A DNA stretch of 64,000 bases from Aureispira sp. CCB-E (GCF_031326345.1 NZ_CP133671.1:6731501-6795500); one strand, 5' to 3'; positions 53,363 to 62,613 are shown, counted from the first letter of the stretch. The notes: generated from the sequence alone by a model not told the origin. Numbers and translations: made by a program.

Positions 53363-53396
53363 AAAAAGCCCCGATTCAGTAAAGTCGGGGCTTTCT
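53363..53396 (+). terminator. bidirectional terminator between converging genes
   Basis: Stem AAAGCCCCGA (53365-53374) with its complement at 53385-53394, a 10-nt loop; T-rich tail on the plus strand and a T run on the minus strand from the preceding A run. Confidence 0.9.
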
Positions 53397-53399
53397 CTA

Positions 53400-54215
53400 T
53401 TATGGAATTAAAGCTTCTTCAGTAGCTTGCAAAATATATCGTTCGTCGCCTTGATAGTGGACAAAAGCTACGATATGACAATTGTTTTCATCCCACCCTG
53501 TTGGCAAAGTGTACGTGTATGTTTCTCGATAAGGCACAAGAACAGCCCCTTTCTCTTGAATTTTTGTCCCCCAAGTATCGGTCAAAAAAGCCCTTGCCAT
53601 GTGATTATGGGTGTAACTATTCTCCCAACCAGAATCTGTCAATTGAGGTGCAATGACATTGTTCTCTGTAATGACCACACTAATAGCGACATTTTCTTTC
53701 ATCTTTACAGCATTGACAGGGGCAACATCCACTGTAACACTTAACGCTCTTGTTCCTACATCGAATGTTGGTGTTAACTCAATAGAAGCATCAGGAGGCA
53801 AACACATTTCTTCTGCTATTGGTCCTGCCCATGTATTAGGATATATAATCCCATAAACCCCCTTATCTGCAAAATATTGTCGATTAACATTAATACTTGG
53901 CTCTCCTAAAGGTTTTGACCAACTGTGAATTTCAACACCCTCTGCAATCCTAAAATCCCATCCATTATGAGGTCTAGCCAAATACCCTGCATGAAGCGCA
54001 ATAGGAATAATTTTATTAGGATATTGAGCTTGCAATTCTTTGATTTTCTGATGCCCTTTCGGACAACCCGAACAATGCACACCTGTAAATTCCTCTACCA
54101 ATACAACTCTGTCGGTTTGACAAGGTGTAATTTGAGGTGGATTCTCTTCGCAACCTATACTCAATAGAGCAGACAAGACAATCGTAGCAATAATATAATG
54201 ATACATTTTAGGCAT
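53400..54215 (-). CDS. Omp28-like lipoprotein with a thioredoxin-type CxxC motif
   Basis: 271 aa. Lipobox SIGC with Cys22, then VLVEEFTGVHCSGCPKG (about 38-54) with the pair Cys48-x-x-Cys51 in a thioredoxin-like fold. The rest of the domain has HAGYLARPHNGWDF and EPSINVNRQYF, with an Ig-like C-terminal part. Omp28-related proteins are surface lipoproteins of Bacteroidota; the redox pair suggests disulfide or thiol handling, not proven. It is a tandem paralogue of the gene 6 bp upstream, with the same opening EENPPQITPCQT. ATG start; ends at a shared terminator. Confidence 0.85.
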   Translation of the reverse strand: MPKMYHYIIATIVLSALLSIGCEENPPQITPCQTDRVVLVEEFTGVHCSGCPKGHQKIKELQAQYPNKIIPIALHAGYLARPHNGWDFRIAEGVEIHSWSKPLGEPSINVNRQYFADKGVYGIIYPNTWAGPIAEEMCLPPDASIELTPTFDVGTRALSVTVDVAPVNAVKMKENVAISVVITENNVIAPQLTDSGWENSYTHNHMARAFLTDTWGTKIQEKGAVLVPYRETYTYTLPTGWDENNCHIVAFVHYQGDERYILQATEEALIP

Positions 54216-54221
54216 AATAGC

Positions 54222-55046
54222 TTATTTTATATGAGCTTCAACAGCTTGTAATATTGTTTTGTTATTATCTCCTTTGTAATGAATAAAAGCAACCGCATAG
54301 CAATTATCAATATTCCAATCGGCAGGAATCGGATAATCTGAAATCACTTTTTGTTGTGCTGATAATACATTTCCTTTTGTTATAACAACATCTCCTGTAT
54401 AATCATCAGAAAGAACATCTCTCAACACGTGTTTGTGTACATAAGCAGGGTCTGAGCCAGCTGGTGTTTTCTGATAACCAACAATATTACTTTCTGTGAT
54501 CATTACTGTTATTGCCAGATTTTCATCAATAGCATCTACAAAAAAGGTGCTTGGAGTCATGTCAACAGTAATAGACGCTTTTCTTGTCGCCGCATCGAAT
54601 GTGTTGGTTAAAGATAACTCTGCAATTGGTCGTTCGCAAATCTCAGAACCAATATAACCAGCCCATTCTGACAAGTCGGTTACGACATCACTTTCCCCCT
54701 CAAATACTTTACGATTAATGCTGGCAGCAGGGTAACCCGATACGGGACCTAAATACAGCGACTCTAGATTGACCCCATCTGAACATCTCAAATCAAACCC
54801 ATTGTGATCAGTCGCAAAATAACCTGCATGAATCCCAACAACAATGATTTTTCCTGGGTTCTGCTTTGACAAAACCTCTAATTTTTCTGCACCTGTTGGA
54901 CAGTTCACACAATCAATACCTGTGAACTCTTCCACCAATACAACTCTATTGGTTTGACAAGGTGTAATCTGAGGCGGAATTTCTTCACAACTAAGCGTCA
55001 TTAATCCGCCAACAGCTAAGGTTAATAATCCTGTTATTTTATTCAT
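54222..55046 (-). CDS. Omp28-like lipoprotein with a thioredoxin-type CxxC motif (upstream paralogue)
   Basis: 274 aa. Lipobox MTLSC with Cys20; EEIPPQITPCQTNRVVLVEE (21-40) is nearly the same as in the next gene. The thioredoxin-type pair is Cys46-x-x-Cys49 (GIDCVNCPTG). HAGYFATDHNGFDL and YPAASINRKVF follow the same order as in the paralogue. The two genes are 6 bp apart, one operon, the product of a tandem duplication with much divergence. ATG start. Dispersed repeat R2 lies upstream. Confidence 0.86.
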   Translation of the reverse strand: MNKITGLLTLAVGGLMTLSCEEIPPQITPCQTNRVVLVEEFTGIDCVNCPTGAEKLEVLSKQNPGKIIVVGIHAGYFATDHNGFDLRCSDGVNLESLYLGPVSGYPAASINRKVFEGESDVVTDLSEWAGYIGSEICERPIAELSLTNTFDAATRKASITVDMTPSTFFVDAIDENLAITVMITESNIVGYQKTPAGSDPAYVHKHVLRDVLSDDYTGDVVITKGNVLSAQQKVISDYPIPADWNIDNCYAVAFIHYKGDNNKTILQAVEAHIK

Positions 55047-55086
55047 AATAAATTGTTTTATAGTAGTTTTATTGCTTTTTTTTGTT

Positions 55087-55217
55087 AATCAAAGAAGAAA
55101 AACTTGTCTTAGCAAGTTACGCCTCCCTTTTCTGATGAAGAGTAGCACAAAAAGAAGGCTGTTTTAGTTGTACTGCTACTGCGCGGTACTTGTTATTTTT
55201 TTGAACGATTACTTAAT
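55087..55217 (+). repeat. dispersed intergenic repeat, copy R2
   Basis: 131 bp, closely related to 22397-22529. Identical or nearly so over the right 85 bp (TCTGATGAAGAGTAGC ... GAACGATTACTTAAT) and the left AATCAAAGAAGAAAAA. The block between, AACTTGTCTTAGCAAGTTAC and GCCTCCC, equals copy R1 only in inverted orientation (AACTTGTCTTAGCTCGCTAA, GCCTTCC). It ends 4 bp before the stop codon of the CDF transporter gene and may form that gene's terminator or the Omp28 operon promoter. Confidence 0.8.
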
Positions 55218-55220
55218 ATT

Positions 55221-56168
55221 CTAGTGATGATGATGTATTTCTTGCTCGCTAATAATTTTACAATCCTTTTCCAAGCACTGTTCCCCTTCTTTTTCCAACT
55301 CTAAGGTTACATGTTGAATATTTTCATGTTGCAATAAGTGTCGAATATCCTTTTTTATCGTTACAGCATCATCAAATGAGCAAGCTTTATCAATCACCAA
55401 ATGAGCTGTCATAGCATTTTCTGCTGTACTCAAAGCCCAAATATGTGTATGATGCATTGAAATCACACCTTTTATATTCAATATTTGCTCACTCAATTTT
55501 GAGCTATCAATTTCTTTTGGAACACCATCTAAGCTCAATCGAATACTATCTTTCAGTAAACTCCAAGTAGATAATAGTATCATAATAACGATTACCCAAC
55601 TGGCAAGAGTATCCACCCAATACCATCCCGTTTGCCAAATCATAAGACCGCTAAAAACGACGCCCACAGAAACCAGCGTATCTGCCAACATATGCAGGTA
55701 AGCTCCCTTTATATTCAAATCTTTGTCTTTGTCTTTTACAAAAAGCCACGCTGTAAGTCCATTAATGATAATTCCTACAGCTGCAATAAGTGCGGTTGTT
55801 AAACCATCAACTTCTACAGGATTTAACCACCGGTCTACGCTTTTCCACAAAATCATAACTACAGCAACTAAAAGCAACAAAGCATTGATTAATGCTGCCC
55901 ATATTGTTGTCTTCCGATAACCATAAGTATATTCTTTGGTAGGTTGTATAGATAATACCTTAAAAGCAGCTAATGCCATTACCAAAGCAATAACATCACT
56001 AAAATTGTGTCCTGCATCAGACAATAAAGCCAAAGAATCAAACCAAAAGCCTGTTATTGCTTCTAAGATTACAAAAATAATATTTAGTACAATCCCAAAA
56101 ACCAAAGCCCGATTTACCTCAGACAATTTTAGTTCGTGATGGTGGTGGTCATGGTGGTGATGTCCCAT
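55221..56168 (-). CDS. CDF-family divalent cation efflux protein (CzcD-like)
   Basis: 315 aa inner-membrane proton antiporter for Zn2+ (possibly also Co2+ or Cd2+). His-rich ends: MGHHHHDHHHHELKL at the start and EIHHHH at the end, metal-buffering segments. Helices about 18-38, 48-68, 82-105, 118-140, 155-180 and 185-205; metal site A: His54 and Asp58 in DAGHNFSD (helix 2) and His159 and Asp163 in HMLADTLVS (helix 5). The cytosolic C-terminal dimer domain includes LNIKGVISMHHTHIWAL, with the expected His residues. ATG start. No metal-sensing regulator is adjacent. Confidence 0.94.
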   Translation of the reverse strand: MGHHHHDHHHHELKLSEVNRALVFGIVLNIIFVILEAITGFWFDSLALLSDAGHNFSDVIALVMALAAFKVLSIQPTKEYTYGYRKTTIWAALINALLLLVAVVMILWKSVDRWLNPVEVDGLTTALIAAVGIIINGLTAWLFVKDKDKDLNIKGAYLHMLADTLVSVGVVFSGLMIWQTGWYWVDTLASWVIVIMILLSTWSLLKDSIRLSLDGVPKEIDSSKLSEQILNIKGVISMHHTHIWALSTAENAMTAHLVIDKACSFDDAVTIKKDIRHLLQHENIQHVTLELEKEGEQCLEKDCKIISEQEIHHHH

Positions 56169-56347
56169 AATTTTTCTCTCATTATTTTTTCATACGTTGC
56201 TTGCAAAAAAAAGTGTCATAAGTATTAATACAACAAGACATCTATCCTCACTCACAAAGTACACTTTCTAAAATACGAATTAAACTTTGTATAAAACACT
56301 TTGCTACAATAATGTTTGTGTCATTTTTAGGCGTTTTGTTCGATTCT

Positions 56348-56743
56348 TTATTCCATCTCTACAGATTCAACCACATTGAGTTCTTCTGGTTCAATATCTT
56401 GAGAATGCCCCATTGCTAACAGTACTCCTAGAACAATAAAAAGTGTTAACAAAAGGTTCATCAATCCCCCTAAGACAGATTTCCATTGCTGGGATTCTTT
56501 TAAACGAACTCCCTTGATCCCCCAATAACACCCTATCCAGTTTAGTATTCCCATCATACCTAACGGAGTACCAATTAAAATACCTTCTAAAGTTGTAGAA
56601 AGCGTCTGTTCTTCGATATAATCCAAAGACAAAGAAGTTAACCACAAACAAAATAGACTTCCCCCCAAACACCATAATGCTCGATTCCCACACGATGAAA
56701 TGTTTTCTTTTAGTTCTGAATCTAATATATTAGTATGCTCCAT
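56348..56743 (-). CDS. small membrane protein, unknown
   Basis: 131 aa, three predicted helices: about 20-40 (LWCLGGSLFCLWLTSLSL), 55-75 and 90-110 (LGGLMNLLLTLFIVLGVLL). A polar N terminus and an acidic C-terminal tail (EPEELNVVESVEME). No family recognised. It starts 3 bp after the stop of the DUF998 gene, on the same strand, so it is co-transcribed. ATG start. Confidence 0.7.
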   Translation of the reverse strand: MEHTNILDSELKENISSCGNRALWCLGGSLFCLWLTSLSLDYIEEQTLSTTLEGILIGTPLGMMGILNWIGCYWGIKGVRLKESQQWKSVLGGLMNLLLTLFIVLGVLLAMGHSQDIEPEELNVVESVEME

Positions 56744-56746
56744 TTT

Positions 56747-57478
56747 TTATTTATTCGTTGAGGGAATGGATATATTAGAATTGGACAGATGCTCTACTTC
56801 TAGCAACTCGGCAGTATGCTCTACTCGTTGTAACAAAAACATATTAAAGGAAATGACAAGAATCCAAGACGTCAAGGCAACAAAAATAATCCATTCTAAA
56901 AAAGGCAACCACCAAATTTCGGGACGATCAAACAAGGGACCTGCTTCTCGTTTAATAGCCATCAACCCCTTCGGCATACTCATAAATAAGACAAATGCTA
57001 ATGGAATCGAAAAGCCATGAATGGCCGTATGTTTAGGAAATGGATTCGCTTGCTCTTTCCATATACTCCAAGAAAATATAGCCGTTGACAATGCCATAAA
57101 CGAGAAAAAACTCAAGGCTAAAACTAAGTGCGGCACCCGATTATCTTCTGGCACCAAACCTACTCCAATACACAATATAGAAGACAAAACACCAAACCGA
57201 ACCGCTATCCGACTTGTTTTGGTATCTGCATACTGCGCTAGTCCCAAAGTGAACAACCCAAAACCTATAGAAGATAGAATGATTCCATTGTTATAAATAA
57301 AATGCTGAGCAGAAAATTTTGTACTTCCTAATTCGGATATAAAGTGGTTAAAAACAGAATAGCTTTCTCCCTGCTGTCCTATATAGGGTATTGCTGCAAT
57401 AATAATAACGGTATATAGAATAATGCAAGTTGCTAGACCTGCTATAGGTGCAATTTTTTTCATAATTTTGGTATTCAT
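56747..57478 (-). CDS. DUF998 family membrane protein
   Basis: 243 aa with six helices; the N-terminal part IAPIAGLATCIILYTVIIIA (about 9-28) and SVFNHFISELGST (about 40-52) are the DUF998 signature (conserved Ser-x-x-Asn-x-x-x-Ser-Glu-Leu-Gly). Members are integral membrane proteins of unknown job. The gene leads a two-gene unit with a small membrane protein. ATG start at 57478; a second ATG lies five codons later. Confidence 0.8.
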   Translation of the reverse strand: MNTKIMKKIAPIAGLATCIILYTVIIIAAIPYIGQQGESYSVFNHFISELGSTKFSAQHFIYNNGIILSSIGFGLFTLGLAQYADTKTSRIAVRFGVLSSILCIGVGLVPEDNRVPHLVLALSFFSFMALSTAIFSWSIWKEQANPFPKHTAIHGFSIPLAFVLFMSMPKGLMAIKREAGPLFDRPEIWWLPFLEWIIFVALTSWILVISFNMFLLQRVEHTAELLEVEHLSNSNISIPSTNK

Positions 57479-57635
57479 TTAAATTGGTTCAAGAACTTTT
57501 GCCTCTCAAAATAAACCTTACTTTTTCGCCAAATCGTAATCAATAAGAGACACAAAACTAGCCTGTTATTATAACAAAAAATACGCCATAATCCAAGTCT
57601 ACAAAAGAAGAACCAACCGTCTTTACCAAAATCAA

Positions 57636-58073
57636 CTAAACTAATTTTAGCATATAGTCTAACACTTCTTTCCACGTTTCAAAAGGAGCAATTCCTATCT
57701 GTATCTGTTCTCCCTCAAATTCGGGATAAAGATAATCGTCAATCAAATAATCTCCCTTAAGCAATCCTTTACGCTTGCAAATAATTAAATTCTTTGTTGT
57801 CTCTAGCCCCAGATGTTGTTCTACCCAGACTCTTTTTTCCGTATAACATAAAGGATTGAGGTAAGAAGGAGCTGTAAGAATATATACTTCAAAATATTTT
57901 TCTAGTGTTCGATACGCTTCAATGGCACCTGGCAAAGGCTCTAAACTTGTAAAAAAACCATATTGAGACTGAGGATAAAATAACTTACCTTTACTGCTTT
58001 CCTTCATTTGATTTGATTTGGTTTCAAAATCACAAAGTGTATTGTCCATATCAATGTAAACCCGCTTTTTCAT
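57636..58073 (-). CDS. 5'(3')-deoxyribonucleotidase-like protein (NT5C type)
   Basis: 145 aa from ATG 58073; a TTG opening ten codons upstream is a less likely start. HAD superfamily: Asp8 and Asp10 in YIDMDNTLCDFE (motif I), YILTAPSYLN (motif II, Thr/Ser), Lys in IICKRKGLL and DYLIDDYLYPEF (motif IV, Asp-Asp). The short NT5C layout fits a 5'(3')-deoxyribonucleotidase that dephosphorylates dNMPs. 554 bp downstream of the divergent DUF819 gene; no operon. Confidence 0.85.
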   Translation of the reverse strand: MKKRVYIDMDNTLCDFETKSNQMKESSKGKLFYPQSQYGFFTSLEPLPGAIEAYRTLEKYFEVYILTAPSYLNPLCYTEKRVWVEQHLGLETTKNLIICKRKGLLKGDYLIDDYLYPEFEGEQIQIGIAPFETWKEVLDYMLKLV

Positions 58074-58320
58074 ATCGTTTTTATCTTTAGTATATTTTCT
58101 CAATAGCTAGTTCGTTGCTACTATAGTCTACCAAGTAAGTATTATTTTAATTCTTGACTAAATCCTTTTGTAACACAAATATCAAGCATACATTTCTTCA
58201 AAAATAATTCTGATTGAATGAGTTGTATACTTTCCATATTTTAATACACTAAAATAAGCTTTTGAGTAGAATTATCTGTATTATTAACTGATAGTAGTTC
58301 GTTGATTTTTTATTTTTTTA

Positions 58321-58450
58321 GCTCACTACACTCGTGCGATCGCAAGTTGAGTCACAAACAAGATAAAAAACCACATTCATATTAGTTCACTTCGCAAGCG
58401 CTTTACTTTTAGTTAGCGGGGCTGCTACTGCGTGGTTTCAACGAACTTTT
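58321..58450 (+). repeat. dispersed intergenic repeat, copy R5 (gap 58074-58627)
   Basis: About 130 bp in the 554-bp gap. Left block (AGTTGAGTCACAAACAAGA, CCACATTCATATTAG) is direct to copy R6 at 24645; the core TTAGCGGGGCTGCTACTGCG then TGGT is the shared family core and is inverted relative to R6. A GCGATCGC palindrome is at 58337-58344. Nothing else in the gap. Confidence 0.65.
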
Positions 58451-58627
58451 GTGACTGAAGTTACACAAAATATTTGGTCAAACAACTGTATAAACATCAG
58501 CCATTAAGGGCATTGTTCAATAAATACGAGTTCTTATTACGTATGCAATAATAGACCTAAAAAATCATCTTTTGGGATCGACTTCGTCAAAAATTCTACT
58601 TTATAACGCACATATTCTCTATACTTT

Positions 58628-59866
58628 ATGCAAGCAATCTTATTAACGCTACTCACCCTTTTTTTTATCTTTGCCCCTTACTACCTTCAAAAAATTGGTC
58701 ATAAAATTCAATTAAATACAATTTTGAGTGATGTTGTTATTTGCTTTTTAATAGGCGTCATTATGGGGAATACCCAGCAATGGTGGCTCCCACAAGAGGC
58801 GTATCAAAAAGCAGCATTTTCGGTTGCAGAAATTGCTACAGCTGCTTCTGTTTTATTAGCTATTCCGATGCTGCTCATGACAAGTGACATTCGAAGCTCT
58901 ATTCGACATGCACCTCAGTTTTTGCTTTCTTTTGGGCTTTGTATTATTGCCGTTTTATTGGCAACATTACTCTCTGTTTATTTGTATCCAGACTTGCCCC
59001 ATTTGGGACAAACAGCGGGCTGTATGGTTGGGGTATACATCGGAGGGACTCCCAATATGGTCGCCATTAGTTATGCGCTGAATGCTCCTAATGAATTATT
59101 TGTTATTTTGAATTCAACCGATGTTTTTTGCTCTGGACTCTTTTTTTTATTCCTAACCTCTGTTGCCAAGCATTTTTATAGTCTATTTCTACCAGCTTTT
59201 GTTCCATCTTCTGCAAGCATTAAATCCACAACTTCCCACAAACTATCTCCCGAAACACCTTTAGACATTGCACTTCTACAACAAAACCAAGTACTAGATG
59301 AAACTAAGTCCTTCAAAGATGCGTTCAAAAAACAATCGCTGACTCCAATTATAAAAGCAGTTGGTTTAGCAATACTTTGTATCGGTTTTTCCGTGCTTGT
59401 TGCTCTTTTAATTCCTGGTGCAGATGGAAATTTAAATGAAATGCTCTTGATGATTGTTTTGTCAACAACGAGTATTTTCTTTTCTTTTTCTTCTAGAATA
59501 CAATCCTTGCAGGGAGTTTATGAGTTTGCACAATATTTGTTGCTTATTTTTGCCATAGCAGTAGGCTTTATGGCTAATTTCTCGGCATTGGCAGCAGCAG
59601 CACCAACCTATTTAACATTTAATGCCATTTTGGTGTTGAGTTTATTGCTTTTTCATTTGTTTTTTGCAATTTTATTTAAAATTGATACAGACACCTTTAT
59701 CATCACCTCTACGGCTTGTATATTCGGTCCTCCTTTTATTGGTCAAGTATGCAGCGCTATCAAAAACAAGGAAATGTTGGCGCCAGGAATGGCACTAGGT
59801 GTTCTGGGACTAATTATTGGTACTTATTTAGGTATTTTGGTGGCTAGTGTGATTGGTTATACTTAA
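58628..59866 (+). CDS. DUF819 family membrane protein
   Basis: 412 aa with about ten hydrophobic helices. The N-terminal half has GVIMGN, SDIRSSIRHAPQFLLSFGL and CMVGVYIGGTPNMVAISYAL, the DUF819 signature with Gly-Gly-Thr-Pro-Asn; the second half repeats the fold (LPTYLTFNAILVLSLLLFHLFFAI, ACIFGPPFIGQVCSAI). A variable, polar loop about 195-245 separates the two. Suspected transporter, substrate unknown. ATG start. The next gene follows 73 bp on. Confidence 0.85.
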   Translation: MQAILLTLLTLFFIFAPYYLQKIGHKIQLNTILSDVVICFLIGVIMGNTQQWWLPQEAYQKAAFSVAEIATAASVLLAIPMLLMTSDIRSSIRHAPQFLLSFGLCIIAVLLATLLSVYLYPDLPHLGQTAGCMVGVYIGGTPNMVAISYALNAPNELFVILNSTDVFCSGLFFLFLTSVAKHFYSLFLPAFVPSSASIKSTTSHKLSPETPLDIALLQQNQVLDETKSFKDAFKKQSLTPIIKAVGLAILCIGFSVLVALLIPGADGNLNEMLLMIVLSTTSIFFSFSSRIQSLQGVYEFAQYLLLIFAIAVGFMANFSALAAAAPTYLTFNAILVLSLLLFHLFFAILFKIDTDTFIITSTACIFGPPFIGQVCSAIKNKEMLAPGMALGVLGLIIGTYLGILVASVIGYT

Positions 59867-59939
59867 GTGTATTATTCCCTTTACTTCCCAAAATAACAGC
59901 AAATAACGAGAACAAATAAGAACAACAAACATATCAACT

Positions 59940-60719
59940 ATGGAAATTATTCTTGGATTTATTGTAGGAACAATAGCTTCTATCGCTGTAGGTGTTTGGA
60001 CAACAAAGAGACAAAACACCTTGCATCAAGAAGAACTATCAGAAGAAACGACTTCTGCTGTAGATGGTATTATTCCTTTGGAAAAAAAATTGCGAGATGC
60101 TATTTACGATTGCGAACGCAATGTGTTGGCGTGCAAAAATCAAATTAATACCATCTGTAAAAATCAATTGGATTTGCTGCAAGATATTGGCAAGAAATCG
60201 CATATAGAAATTAAGAACAAACCGTTATATTTTGAATATTATAACCCGACCACACAAGATCGTCACTTTTACTATCAACGTGATTTGTCTAAAAATATAG
60301 CTCCTGATGTTTTAGAAAATACAAAAAAAATTGTTCAAAAATATAACAATCATATTTCATTAATACTCACACAACAAGAACTATTTGAAAAATTAATTCT
60401 TTCTCATAAAGAAAACCTAGAACGAATTTCTGGTGTTAAAACACAAAATAGTCAAGCCAAAAAAGTATCTTTGCACGAAAACAAATTGGCAGAATTAGAA
60501 GGAAACAATCAGCTAGAAAAACAAGCTATCTATAACAAACTGCTTATCAATGACATTGAAGAAGAACTAACGCATCAAGAAGAATGCCTTCGTCAGTACA
60601 TTCAATTGAGCCAGTTGCATGACGATCCTTTTGACCAAGATGTAGAAAAAAAATTCGAGCAACAAATTAAAACCATTATTAGTCAATTAGAAAAAGAGGA
60701 CCCTACCAATCCCCAGTAG
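59940..60719 (+). CDS. single-pass membrane protein with coiled coil, unknown
   Basis: 259 aa. A membrane helix (about 2-20, IILGFIVGTIASIAVGVW) then cytosolic or periplasmic coiled coil with heptads (RNVLACKNQINTICKNQLDLL, IEEELTHQEECLRQYIQLS) and a short Tyr-rich stretch, FEYYNPTTQDRHFYYQRDL. No known family. Same strand as the DUF819 gene (73 bp before) and the PilJ-repeat proteins (206 bp after); a shared function is guesswork. ATG start. Confidence 0.65.
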   Translation: MEIILGFIVGTIASIAVGVWTTKRQNTLHQEELSEETTSAVDGIIPLEKKLRDAIYDCERNVLACKNQINTICKNQLDLLQDIGKKSHIEIKNKPLYFEYYNPTTQDRHFYYQRDLSKNIAPDVLENTKKIVQKYNNHISLILTQQELFEKLILSHKENLERISGVKTQNSQAKKVSLHENKLAELEGNNQLEKQAIYNKLLINDIEEELTHQEECLRQYIQLSQLHDDPFDQDVEKKFEQQIKTIISQLEKEDPTNPQ

Positions 60720-60925
60720 TTCAGTCCCTAAATAGCTCCCTTCTATTTGATTTTCTAATTGAGAACATATAAATAAATATTCCCCTAATCAACAAATCTT
60801 ACATTAATTTATCGTTAATATTTTACTATCCAAAAGTGAATGACACTTTTTGGTACAATAGTCGTAGCCCTAAGAACACACTCTAAAAAACAATTCACTA
60901 CATTTATTCATTCAATAATTAAATC

Positions 60926-62524
60926 ATGTCGCTTAGAATATTCATTCTATTACTATCACTATGCTTCGGAGGAAAACTAATGGCTTTGGAAGAGCTTACA
61001 ATTCGAGAAGCTATCAATAAAGCCGCTCGTCAACAAACCTTAACTCAGCGTATCGCAAAGGTTTATTTGGCACTCAACAACAATTTATATGAGCCTAAAT
61101 TTTATCAAGAAAGAGATGCTGCTATTGAGCTCTTTCAAAGTCAACTCGATGAGCTAAAGTGGTATACACCTACGGACAAAATCAAAGCCTCTCTAAAGCA
61201 TGTACAAACTCTTTGGAAAGACTACAAAGCTGTTGCTGATTGGTCCATCAACAAAGAAGGTGCGACAGAATTGCTTAGATTGTGTGATGAAATACTGTAT
61301 GCCTCCAACTTACTATTTATCTCTTACGAAGAATATGCACAAGAACTCAGTAAAGATGCCTTTAATAATACGGAAACACTAGATATTATCAAATTGATAC
61401 AAGCAACGGGAACACAACGAATGTTAACCCAACGCATCATGCTGTTCTATTTAGCCGCCAAACAAAACATTGATCCTAGTACAGCCAAAAGAAAACTAGA
61501 CAAAGCTGTTGAAGAATATAAAAGCACGCAAGAAAAGTTAGAAACGGCCGAGTTCCATTCTCAAGAAATTCGAACAGAACTTCAAAAAATTCAAGAAAAT
61601 TGGAAAGCCTTAAACGGACTTCTTGGCAATTTAGATAATGATGTAGATGAAGTTAATCAAATGATGTCATTAGCAGATGATATCTCTCAAAAAGCAGATA
61701 AAATTTCCATTTTATACGAAGCACTAGGTATCAAGTTAACCATTAGTAAAGCGATTAATCTGGCTTCTTACCAAAATATGTTAACACAACGTATTGCCAA
61801 ATCGTATGTAGCAATTGCTTATGGTTATGCACCAGCCAAATATAAACGTGAGATTTTAACCTCTATTGATCTTTTTGAAGAACATATGCTATCCATGACT
61901 CGCTCATCAGGGGCAACAGAGGATTTTAAAGCAACCGTTGGAGTTGTAAAAACCATGTGGAAAAATTATCGCAAACTAGTTACTTCTTGGGAAAAAATAG
62001 ACGAAATTAGTGTTGTCAAAGTTCTTGAAAAAGGACATGTTATGATGGCTACTTGCGATCGAGTTGCTCAAGAAATAGAGGTATTAGCCAAAACTATTCC
62101 TGATTACAAAGCATTCTTTGTTAAAGAAAATGGTACCCCCACAAACAAACAAGAAAATATTGCACACCAAATGCACTTAGCAGGTTTGCAACGAGTTTAC
62201 TCTCAAAGAGTTGCTATCTACTACATTATGAATGCGCTTGAAATTGATGCCCACCTTTCTAGTCAGCGTATGAAAAATACCATTAATGATTATAATAAAA
62301 ACATGCAAGATATGCTTGCATCACCAGTCAATAGCAGTCAAATCAATGCCGAGCTAAAAGAGGCAAAAACAGCCTGGGCAGCCATAGAAAAACATTGTGC
62401 AACGCCTAACCAAGACTCGATTCCTACTGTATTAGAACTTTGTAGTACACTATTTTACAAATTAGACCAATTAAATAGTAGCTATGAAAAACATATTGAC
62501 AATGTGTTTATGCAGCAAAAGTAA
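60926..62524 (+). CDS. exported protein made of four PilJ-type repeats
   Basis: 532 aa. Signal peptide (about 1-20, FILLLSLCFGGKLMA). The rest is four copies of a helical repeat of about 120-140 residues, each starting with a Gln-Arg motif of the PilJ (type IV pilus MCP N-terminal) family: LTQRIAKVYLAL (Gln41-Arg42), TQRMLTQRIMLFYLAA (169-170), NMLTQRIAKSYVAIA (288-289) and LQRVYSQRVAIYYIM (427-428), and each has a Trp about 55-60 residues later (LWKDY, NWKAL, MWKNY, AWAAI). PilJ domains are normally the periplasmic sensor of chemoreceptors or NarX-type kinases; here no transmembrane or output domain is present, so it is a freestanding ligand-binding or adaptor protein. A terminator follows, then a paralogue. 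ATG start. Confidence 0.82.
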   Translation: MSLRIFILLLSLCFGGKLMALEELTIREAINKAARQQTLTQRIAKVYLALNNNLYEPKFYQERDAAIELFQSQLDELKWYTPTDKIKASLKHVQTLWKDYKAVADWSINKEGATELLRLCDEILYASNLLFISYEEYAQELSKDAFNNTETLDIIKLIQATGTQRMLTQRIMLFYLAAKQNIDPSTAKRKLDKAVEEYKSTQEKLETAEFHSQEIRTELQKIQENWKALNGLLGNLDNDVDEVNQMMSLADDISQKADKISILYEALGIKLTISKAINLASYQNMLTQRIAKSYVAIAYGYAPAKYKREILTSIDLFEEHMLSMTRSSGATEDFKATVGVVKTMWKNYRKLVTSWEKIDEISVVKVLEKGHVMMATCDRVAQEIEVLAKTIPDYKAFFVKENGTPTNKQENIAHQMHLAGLQRVYSQRVAIYYIMNALEIDAHLSSQRMKNTINDYNKNMQDMLASPVNSSQINAELKEAKTAWAAIEKHCATPNQDSIPTVLELCSTLFYKLDQLNSSYEKHIDNVFMQQK

Positions 62525-62546
62525 ATAACAATATTCCAAATACATC

Positions 62547-62583
62547 AAAGCCTGTGATCTATTGTATTACAGGCTTTTTTTTT
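62547..62583 (+). terminator. rho-independent terminator after the first PilJ-repeat gene
   Basis: 9-bp stem AAAGCCTGT (62547-62555) with ACAGGCTTT (62569-62577), extended by weak pairs inside, then a T run. Confidence 0.88.
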
Positions 62584-62613
62584 ATCTTTTTTTTTAATTT
62601 TAAAAACATTGTA

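Noticed and set aside
57475-57675. 66-codon frame on the minus strand overlapping the nucleotidase end.
   Set aside because: Overlaps two real genes in a different phase and has no feature of its own.
58337-58344. GCGATCGC palindrome resembling the cyanobacterial HIP1 octamer.
   Set aside because: Single occurrence inside a repeat; no evidence of a genome-wide motif in this window.
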